The notes under the pieces were generated by a model. That model made no database searches. It was given only the letters and a program-made list of their open reading frames with translations, and was not told where the DNA came from. Shown here piece after piece: positions 1 through 4,521 of a DNA stretch of 5,213 nt. Origin of the DNA: an uncultured Eubacteriales bacterium (GTDB taxonomy: Bacteria > Bacillota > Clostridia > Christensenellales > Aristaeellaceae); assembly GCA_944353735.1 (NCBI GenBank), contig CALVPU010000047.1:1-5213 (forward strand), read 5' to 3'. A program made the translations under genes and the position numbers. The stretch's first letter is position 1; each line of letters begins with the position of its first letter.

Positions 1-580
1 AGCGCCCGTTGCGCACGGTGATGATGGCGTCCATCAGGTACTTCTGCATCGTCGACGAGCGGATGATGGCGTTGAGCCGGTCGCGCACGCGGTCGTTGAG
101 CACGCGCATCTGCCGGCGGATGTTGTACAATTCCGGACTGGCGTGGTCGCTGACCTCATCCTCGGAGAGGATGGCGTTGAAGATCTCCTCCTCGAGCGCG
201 CGGTTCGTGGACAGCCGCGAGCCCATTTCGGTCAAAATCGGCGTGTCCTCGCGGTCGGTCACCAGCGCGGCGCGCACCACGCGCGCGGCCTTGAGGGCGT
301 CGGCGACCATCAAAAGCGCCTTCTGAGACAGCGTCGAGCCCACCTGCGCCAGGCGCAGAAACTCGCGCACGTCGGTGAAGTATGCCATCGGGTTGCCGCC
401 GACATAGGCGAGCACCGTCGAAGCTTCTTCAGTCTCGGCCTGACGGCGGCGCACCTCGGCGGGATCGCCCGAGGGAACCAGCGCCCGGCATTGCTCGCGG
501 CCCATTTCGGTCGTCGCCAGCGTCGCCAGCATTTCGAGGATTTTGGGGTATTCCAGCACCCGGAGGTTCCTATCGTTCAT
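1..580 (-). CDS. mutS2: MutS2 (MutS-like ATPase/nuclease family), N-terminal 193 codons, truncated by the window edge
   Basis: Reading the minus strand from 580 gives an open frame to the window edge that starts MNDRNLRVLEYPKILEMLA. It contains VGSTLSQKALLMVADALK (residues about 80-97), a charged helical stretch ELYNIRRQMRVLNDRVRDRL (150-169) and ends ITVRNGR (187-193). These are the conserved N-terminal landmarks of MutS2, whose full length is usually about 780-790 aa; the ATPase and C-terminal Smr domains would lie outside. Family knowledge: MutS2 lacks the mismatch-recognition domain of MutS, suppresses recombination in some species, and in Bacillus acts on collided ribosomes. Start choice: GGAG at 593-590 lies 9 nt before the ATG at 580, and the family begins at this point. 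An in-frame ATG at 595 has no ribosome binding site, and an in-frame TGA lies just upstream of it. The gene follows the U32 gene in the same direction after a 326-bp gap. The identification is secure; the truncation is only the window boundary. Confidence 0.93.
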   Translation of the reverse strand, partial: MNDRNLRVLEYPKILEMLATLATTEMGREQCRALVPSGDPAEVRRRQAETEEASTVLAYVGGNPMAYFTDVREFLRLAQVGSTLSQKALLMVADALKAARVVRAALVTDREDTPILTEMGSRLSTNRALEEEIFNAILSEDEVSDHASPELYNIRRQMRVLNDRVRDRLNAIIRSSTMQKYLMDAIITVRNGR

Positions 581-906
581 AGCGTTCGACTCCATTGCGA
601 TTCAGGTCGAAGTGGGGGGAAGGCGCGCGTCCGGTCATGGCGGCGCGCCGCGGGCGGAGAGTTGGACATCCTGCGAAGGCGCAGCCGCTGCGGACAGGCG
701 CGGCGGAAAGAACGGCGACCGCATTCCAGGCGCCGGCAGGATAGGCGCGGCAAAACCGCCGCGGACGCCCATCGCTTCCGGAAACCGGCAAGACCGCGCT
801 CGCGCGAACAGGGGAAAGCCGTGGCCCGGTTCGCGCCGCCAAGGGCAGCCGGCATGCGCCGTACAGCGAGGACGGCATCCATCGGGCGCGCGCTTTGCGC
901 CGAAAA
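581..906. other. 326-bp gap between the U32 gene and mutS2, no supported gene
   Basis: This stretch is as GC-rich as the genes but carries no protein I recognise. On the minus strand an open frame from 882 to 577 ends in an ATGA overlap with the mutS2 start, but its translation is arginine-heavy, has no ribosome binding site before its ATG and resembles the off-frame translations of the neighbouring genes. A second minus frame runs out of the U32 region to a stop at 635 with proline/alanine-rich sequence. There are short GC-rich inverted repeats, for example a 6-bp stem at 746-751/758-763 with loop aaaacc, but no hairpin followed by a T run, so no clear terminator for the U32 gene. No good -35/-10 pair for mutS2 is visible. 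It may be an untranslated spacer with an unrecognised promoter, or a decayed gene. Confidence 0.5.
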
Positions 907-3528
907 TTACTCCACGCCGCGGAAGTAGTGTCCCGTGGTCGAGGGCATGGCGTCCAGCAGCGACCAGTCGGACAGGCTGCGGAAGTCCTCGCCGCGCGCG
1001 GCGCAGAGGTAGAGGCGCACGGCGGCGTCCGCGTCGCCGGCATCGTCGAGCAGCAGACGCCAGCCCTCGGCGCGCGGCAGGCGATGCGACCGGCGCAGCG
1101 TCATCAGCGGCACGCTGTTGAGCAGCCGCACGATGCAGCCGTCCGGCGTTGCCAGCCGCCTGAGCGGAAATGACGCGCCGGTGCGGTCGATCAGCGCCTT
1201 CGCGTCCACGCGCTCGGCGGGCGCGCAGCCGTCGCAGCGGCGGCAGTCCGCGTGACGGCCCGATGCGCCGTGGACGGCGCGCCACGGGCAGTGCCGCAGC
1301 CGCATCAACGGCAGCCTGCCGTGCACGATCAGTTCGCGCGGAATGCCGCGCGACGCCCAGCGCTCCAGCCGCTGCGCGTCGGGATCGTCCGCCGCCGTGC
1401 GCGCGCCTTCCAGCGCGGCGATCTGCGCGGCGCTCAACTCCACCGACGGCGTGTACGCTTCACAGCCCCATTCGCGCAGCTGCGCCACGGCGAGGGCGTT
1501 GGCGGCGTTGAGGGAGAAGTCCGCCACGCGCGCGCCGGGCCAGTCGAGCGCGAAGTGGGCGACATTGGAAAGGTAGACGCGGTCGATGCGCGCCGCGAGC
1601 CGCACCGCCCAGCGCTGCAGCGCTTCCAGCGACCGCTGCGGCAACACTTCCGGCACCGCCAGCGAGAAGACGCCGGGCAGACGCTCTTCCGCCGCCGCCA
1701 GCGCTTCGGGACGCACGTCGCGGGGATCGAAGATCGCGCCGTCCGCGCCCAACGCGAGCGCCCGGCACAGCCGCGCGGGATCGCCGCTCTGTGCCCGCAC
1801 GGCGGGGCGCTCGGGAAAAACGGCGGCACGCGGCGGAGGCGGCGCTTCGCGGAGCGGAACCGGCGCGGCATGCGTGCGGGCGTCGGGAAGCGCCATGCGC
1901 GCGCGCGTCAGGCGTTCCAGCGCGTCGCGCCGCAGGGCGTTGAGCTCGGCGACGGGAATGAACGCGCCGTCGTCGGCGTCGAACGCCGCGCCGGTCAAGC
2001 GGTAGGGCGTGCCGCCGGTCTTGCCCAGCTGCGCCGCCACGCGATCGCGGTCGAGTTCGCGGCTGCGCGCCGCCTCGACGACCGAACCCACCGCTTCGGC
2101 GCGATGCTCGCCGTCGCTGAGTTCGAGCACGGCGGGACGTCCCACGCGCAGCGTCAGCCGCGCGTGTACGGGAAACGTCTGCCGCTCGCCGGAGACAAGC
2201 GCCCGCGCCTGACGCATCTGCGCTTCCGAGACCAATCGGATCAGCTGGTCGCCGCGCCGCGCGCCGGGACATGCCGCGAAGCTTCCCGCCGCACCGGACA
2301 GCTGGACGGGACGGTCGGGCAGGTCGAAGCGATCGCCCCGTTCGGAAAGCCGCGCACCGCGCGCCGCGCTGCGGTTGGGTTGGGCGGATGCCAGATGCAC
2401 AGAAGCGCCGCGCGCGTTGAGGGCAGCCGCACGGACCGCCTGCGCCGACCGCGCGGGGGCGTTCGCCGCGTTGCCGGGCGCGGGCGATTTCCCGCGCGGT
2501 CGTTCGGCTCGGCGCGCAAGGCATTCGCTGTCCGCGCTGCCGGCGCGCAGGACCAGCGCGTCCTGCGGGTCGATGTCGGCGTCCAGTCGGAGCATGCCGT
2601 CGCGGACCGCGGTGCCTACCGGCACGCCCAGATGGTTCGGGCGGGCACGGAACATCAGTTCGGCGTCGTCGACGCCGTAGAGGTAGCCGCGCGTGAAGCC
2701 GCCGCGGTTGAATATCTGCCGCAGCGGTTCGAGGTCGCGCGGCGCGGCGGGATTGTCGATCGCGGCGCGGTAGGCGGCGGTGACCACGGCGACGTACTCG
2801 GGGCGCTTGAGGCGGCCTTCGATCTTGAAGCTGTCCACGCCGGCGGCGCGCAGGTCGTCGAGGGCATCGAGGGCGCAGAGGTCCCTGGTGGACAACAGGT
2901 AACCCTCGATCCCGTCCATGCGGTAGCGCATCCGGCAGGGCTGGGCACAGCGCCCGCGGTTGCCGCTGCGCCCGCCGACGAGGCCCGAAAACAGGCATTG
3001 CCCGGAGCAGGACACGCACAGCGCGCCGTGGACAAAGACCTCCAACTCGATGCCCAGCCCCGCACAGCTGCGGATCTCCTCGAGCGACATCTCGCGCGCG
3101 AGCACGGCGCGGGCAAAGCCGTTCTGCGCCAGGAACGCCGCGCCGGCGCGGTTGTGCACCGCCATCTGCGTGCTGGCGTGCAGCGCGAGTTCCGGCGCGA
3201 TGGCGCGCACGGCGCGGGCGACGCCGAAGTCCTGCACCAGTACGGCGTCCGCGTTGGCGGCGGCGACCGCCTCGATCGTGCGCGCCATCGCCGGCAGCTC
3301 GTCCTCGCGGATCATGGTGTTCAACGTCACGTGCACGCGCACGCCGCGGGCGTGACAGTAGCCGACCGCCTCGCGCAGCTGGTCCTCGGAGAAGTTGTCG
3401 GCGCTGCGGCGGGCGTTGAAGTCGCCGGCGCCCAGATAGACGGCGTCCGCGCCGCTCTGGACGGCGGCGATCAGCGACGCCATGCCGCCTGCCGGGGCGA
3501 GCAGTTCGGGCTTATTCCGCATGACCAT
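907..3528 (-). CDS. U32 family protein with DUF3656 domain, RlhA-like (873 aa)
   Basis: The protein opens with KPELLAPAG (residues 6-14) and the U32 TIM-barrel core to about residue 300: SGADAVYLG, HASTQMAVHN, then the cysteine signature HGALCVSCSGQC (168-178), GGRSGNRGRCAQPC (185-198), STRDLC (213-218) and DSFKIEGRLKRPEYV (232-246). DUF3656 follows, recognisable by QLGKTGGTPYRL (500-511) and LNALRRDALERL (529-540). A C-terminal second half (about 575-873) holds DFSLNAANALA, HGRLPLMRLRHCP, RLLNSVPL and the ending TTGHYFRGVE. Family knowledge: E. coli RlhA (YdcP) is needed for 5-hydroxylation of C2501 in 23S rRNA, and characterised U32 proteins such as UbiU/UbiV hold a [4Fe-4S] cluster on cysteines; the old 'collagenase/peptidase' name is probably wrong for this branch. 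E. coli RlhA is about 650 aa, so this is a long form. Residues about 332-395 are a low-complexity Ala/Arg/Ser-rich insertion. The start overlaps the end of zapA, implying co-translation. GGAG at 3536-3533 is 4 nt before the ATG at 3528 and 10 nt before the in-frame ATG at 3522; the latter spacing is more usual, so the real start may be 3522. Confidence 0.94.
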   Translation of the reverse strand: MVMRNKPELLAPAGGMASLIAAVQSGADAVYLGAGDFNARRSADNFSEDQLREAVGYCHARGVRVHVTLNTMIREDELPAMARTIEAVAAANADAVLVQDFGVARAVRAIAPELALHASTQMAVHNRAGAAFLAQNGFARAVLAREMSLEEIRSCAGLGIELEVFVHGALCVSCSGQCLFSGLVGGRSGNRGRCAQPCRMRYRMDGIEGYLLSTRDLCALDALDDLRAAGVDSFKIEGRLKRPEYVAVVTAAYRAAIDNPAAPRDLEPLRQIFNRGGFTRGYLYGVDDAELMFRARPNHLGVPVGTAVRDGMLRLDADIDPQDALVLRAGSADSECLARRAERPRGKSPAPGNAANAPARSAQAVRAAALNARGASVHLASAQPNRSAARGARLSERGDRFDLPDRPVQLSGAAGSFAACPGARRGDQLIRLVSEAQMRQARALVSGERQTFPVHARLTLRVGRPAVLELSDGEHRAEAVGSVVEAARSRELDRDRVAAQLGKTGGTPYRLTGAAFDADDGAFIPVAELNALRRDALERLTRARMALPDARTHAAPVPLREAPPPPRAAVFPERPAVRAQSGDPARLCRALALGADGAIFDPRDVRPEALAAAEERLPGVFSLAVPEVLPQRSLEALQRWAVRLAARIDRVYLSNVAHFALDWPGARVADFSLNAANALAVAQLREWGCEAYTPSVELSAAQIAALEGARTAADDPDAQRLERWASRGIPRELIVHGRLPLMRLRHCPWRAVHGASGRHADCRRCDGCAPAERVDAKALIDRTGASFPLRRLATPDGCIVRLLNSVPLMTLRRSHRLPRAEGWRLLLDDAGDADAAVRLYLCAARGEDFRSLSDWSLLDAMPSTTGHYFRGVE

Positions 3529-3787
3529 GCTTCTCCAGTTCTGCGCGCAGGCGCTCGTTTTCCGCGCGCAGGCGGCGGATCTCGTCGCGCGACTTCATCA
3601 TGTCGTCCGTGGCGTTGACGGCGGCGAGCACTGCCAGCTGCGCCGGCGGCAGATGCGTGGACAGCGCCAGCTCGCTCATCGCGCGGTCAACGTGTTCCGC
3701 CACGCGCTGGACGTGTTCGGCGGGATCGTAGCCGGCGAGGTTGTATTCCTTGCCGGCGATCTTTACGGTGGTTCGGATCTTCTGCAT
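3512..3787 (-). CDS. zapA: Cell division protein ZapA (91 aa)
   Basis: The 91-aa product begins MQKIRTTVKIAGKEYNLAGY and continues with the ZapA pattern: a short N-terminal beta region with VKIAGKEY, then HVQRVAEHVDRAMSEL (about 25-40), LAVLAAVNATDDMMK (about 51-65) and a C-terminal charged coiled coil RDEIRRLRAENERLRAELEK (68-87). Family knowledge: ZapA binds FtsZ in the cytoplasm and bundles or crosslinks protofilaments at the division ring, acting as a dimer or tetramer through the C-terminal helix. Start choice: AAAGGA at 3801-3796 sits 8 nt before the ATG at 3787; the open frame continues upstream to 4135, but that part has no ZapA similarity and runs back over the promoter and the divergent gene. 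The length is normal for Gram-positive ZapA. It is the first gene of the transcript, and its last codons overlap the start of the U32 gene. In Bacillus, zapA is followed by cvpA-like and polX genes before mutS2; here the U32 gene takes that place. Confidence 0.94.
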   Translation of the reverse strand: MQKIRTTVKIAGKEYNLAGYDPAEHVQRVAEHVDRAMSELALSTHLPPAQLAVLAAVNATDDMMKSRDEIRRLRAENERLRAELEKHGHAE

Positions 3788-3795
3788 GCAAACGG

Positions 3796-3801
3796 TCCTT
3801 T
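3796..3801 (-). promoter_or_regulatory. Ribosome binding site of zapA
   Basis: AAAGGA on the minus strand, 8 nt upstream of the ATG at 3787. It fixes the start within a frame that stays open for a further 116 codons upstream. Confidence 0.8.
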
Positions 3802-3838
3802 CGCGCCGGGGCTGGGAAGCGCGCCCGGCTTTGTACAG

Positions 3839-3867
3839 ATTATAGCACAGCCGGCGGCGGCGTTCAA
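3839..3867 (-). promoter_or_regulatory. Sigma-A type promoter for zapA and the U32 gene
   Basis: On the minus strand a perfect -10 TATAAT (3844-3839) is preceded by TG one base upstream (extended -10, TGCTATAAT). A -35 TTGAAC (3867-3862, 4 of 6 consensus bases) lies exactly 17 bp away. Expected transcription start is near 3832, leaving a leader of about 45 nt to the zapA ATG. An AT-rich -10 stands out sharply in this GC-rich background. The -35 box lies inside an 8-bp-arm inverted repeat described separately. Confidence 0.85.
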
Positions 3868-3879
3868 GCAAAACGCCGC
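3857..3879. repeat. Perfect inverted repeat (8-bp arms, 7-bp spacer) over the zapA -35 box
   Basis: Arms GCGGCGTT (3857-3864) and AACGCCGC (3872-3879) are exact reverse complements separated by caagcaa. The repeat covers the whole -35 hexamer of the zapA promoter and lies between two divergent genes. Neither side has a T run, so it is not a rho-independent terminator. It could be an operator for a dimeric regulator; this is inference, and chance palindromes occur in GC-rich DNA. Confidence 0.55.
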
Positions 3880-3920
3880 GCATCGGCGAACAATGCGCGC
3901 GTCCGCCGCATACGATACTC

Positions 3921-3928
3921 AGGGGAGG
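3921..3928 (+). promoter_or_regulatory. Strong Shine-Dalgarno for the small membrane protein
   Basis: AGGGGAGG on the plus strand, 8 nt before the TTG at 3937. The purine-rich match to the 16S 3' end at ideal spacing is the main reason for accepting a TTG start and for treating this short frame as a gene. No convincing -35/-10 pair is visible upstream: TACGAT at 3911-3916 is too close to the RBS and lacks a partner. Confidence 0.75.
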
Positions 3929-3936
3929 CGATCTCG

Positions 3937-4119
3937 TTGAGCAGATTCTGCTTTTCTGGCGGCGGAAAGGGCGGCAACCGAACCGCGAGGACCATCGGAC
4001 TGGCGCTGATGGCGGCGGGCCTGTTGATTCTGCTGCTGTCGGTGCCCAGCTGGCTGTGGGCGTCGCTGGTAGGCATCCTGTTGGTGAGCGTCGGATTTTT
4101 GGTCTGGCGCTTTGGATAG
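3937..4119 (+). CDS. Small two-helix membrane protein of unknown function (60 aa, TTG start)
   Basis: I do not recognise a named family. The 60-aa product has a short polar, glycine- and arginine-rich N-terminus (residues 1-18, with Cys5, a GGGKGG run and three Arg), then a hydrophobic segment at about 19-35 (TIGLALMAAGLLILLLS), a tight turn around Pro37-Ser38-Trp39, and a second hydrophobic segment at about 40-57, ending RFG. This predicts a helical hairpin in the cytoplasmic membrane; by the positive-inside rule both ends would be cytoplasmic. Support for it being real: an excellent RBS at ideal spacing, a coherent hydrophobic pattern unlike the arginine-rich spurious frames around it, and a position that fills the space between the zapA promoter and the rpmB terminator. 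It is divergent from zapA and convergent with rpmB. From memory, similar short proteins (Arg-rich start, two hydrophobic stretches with a Pro-x-Trp turn) occur in clostridial genomes, but I cannot verify this here. Confidence 0.72.
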   Translation: MSRFCFSGGGKGGNRTARTIGLALMAAGLLILLLSVPSWLWASLVGILLVSVGFLVWRFG

Positions 4120-4133
4120 CGCGTAGGAACGAC

Positions 4134-4162
4134 AAAAAACCGGCGCACAGGGACGCCGCCGG
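4134..4162 (-). terminator. Rho-independent terminator of rpmB
   Basis: On the minus strand CCGGCG (4162-4157) pairs with CGCCGG (4145-4140) across an 11-nt loop and is followed directly by six T (4139-4134). It lies about 57 nt after the rpmB stop. The reverse orientation has no T run, so it should not stop plus-strand transcription from the small membrane gene. Confidence 0.87.
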
Positions 4163-4218
4163 AAATGCGGGCGGTCTCCTGTATGCCGGTGTCTTTGCGC
4201 TTGCGGGGGAGACGGCGC

Positions 4219-4410
4219 TTACAGCGCGCGCTCGACCTTATTGCTGCGCAGGCAGCGCGTGCAAACGGACATGCGCTTCGGAACGCCATTGACCAGAACG
4301 CGTACCTTCTGCGTGTTCGGAGCCCAGGTGCGGCGCGTCTTGCGGTTGGAGTGGCTGACGTTGTTGCCGTAAACGACGCCCTTGCCGCAGATCTCACAAT
4401 ACTTTCCCAT
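4219..4410 (-). CDS. rpmB: Large-subunit ribosomal protein bL28 (63 aa)
   Basis: The 63-aa product begins MGKYCEICGKGVVYGNNVSH and continues with SNRKTRRTWAPN (21-32), VRVLVNGVPKRM (37-48) and CTRCLRS (50-56), a full match to bL28. Two CxxC pairs (Cys5/Cys8 and Cys50/Cys53) make it the zinc-binding (C+) form. Family knowledge: bL28 binds 23S rRNA near the E site and helps late assembly of the 50S subunit. Length is normal for Firmicutes (about 62-64 aa). The start is certain: AAGGAGGT lies upstream of the ATG at 4410, and the protein begins at the family's usual residue. The gene has its own promoter and terminator and so forms a monocistronic unit. It runs in the same direction as the upstream GH127 gene and converges on the small membrane gene. 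Confidence 0.98.
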   Translation of the reverse strand: MGKYCEICGKGVVYGNNVSHSNRKTRRTWAPNTQKVRVLVNGVPKRMSVCTRCLRSNKVERAL

Positions 4411-4420
4411 ACTCTATCAC

Positions 4421-4428
4421 ACCTCCTT
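4421..4428 (-). promoter_or_regulatory. Shine-Dalgarno of rpmB
   Basis: AAGGAGGT on the minus strand, a full-length match to the anti-Shine-Dalgarno, with 10 nt between it and the ATG at 4410. Consistent with a highly translated ribosomal protein gene. Confidence 0.88.
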
Positions 4429-4455
4429 CAAGGTTATGCCACAACAAACACGCCA

Positions 4456-4484
4456 ATTATACCACTGCCGCAGTCAAAACGCAA
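4456..4484 (-). promoter_or_regulatory. Sigma-A type promoter of rpmB
   Basis: On the minus strand a perfect TATAAT (4461-4456) with an extended -10 TG (TGGTATAAT) and a weak -35 TTGCGT (4484-4479) at 17-bp spacing. A TTGACT nearer by (4476-4471) is only 10 bp from the -10 and cannot serve. The expected start near 4449 gives a leader of about 40 nt, too short for a long regulatory RNA structure. Confidence 0.83.
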
Positions 4485-4521
4485 GTCTGAAGATGTAAAA
4501 CTTCTGCGACGGCGCGGCGTT

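Noticed and set aside
746..763. GC-rich hairpin in the gap as a possible terminator after the U32 gene
   Set aside because: A 6-bp stem with a 6-nt loop but no T run afterwards; stems like this are common by chance at this base composition.
577..882. 101-codon minus-strand frame ending in ATGA at the mutS2 start
   Set aside because: No ribosome binding site, more than a fifth Arg, no recognisable motif. Kept only as part of the gap finding.
885..905. Inverted repeat just after the U32 stop as a terminator
   Set aside because: A GGCGC/GCGCC stem can form, but the T-rich bases lie before it in the minus-strand direction, not after it.
143..928. 261-codon plus-strand open frame over mutS2 and the gap
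   Set aside because: Arg/His/Gly-rich with no family pattern; the minus strand encodes clear MutS2 sequence over the same bases.
1252..3618. 788-codon open frame on the plus strand, antisense to the U32 gene
   Set aside because: The translation is rich in Arg, Ala, Gly and His with no recognisable domain; long antisense frames are expected opposite GC-rich genes. The minus-strand frame matches the U32/DUF3656 family from end to end.
3911..3919. TACGAT/GATACT as a -10 for the small membrane gene
   Set aside because: Only 4 of 6 matches, no -35 partner at 16-18 bp, and the transcript would start in or next to the RBS.
3788..4135. N-terminal extension of the zapA frame up to 4135
   Set aside because: No ZapA similarity; it crosses the zapA promoter and the divergent gene. 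The strong RBS places the start at 3787.
4056..4292. 78-codon plus-strand frame between the small membrane gene and rpmB
   Set aside because: No RBS of note, overlaps the end of the small gene, the terminator and the rpmB coding sequence, and has no plausible domain.
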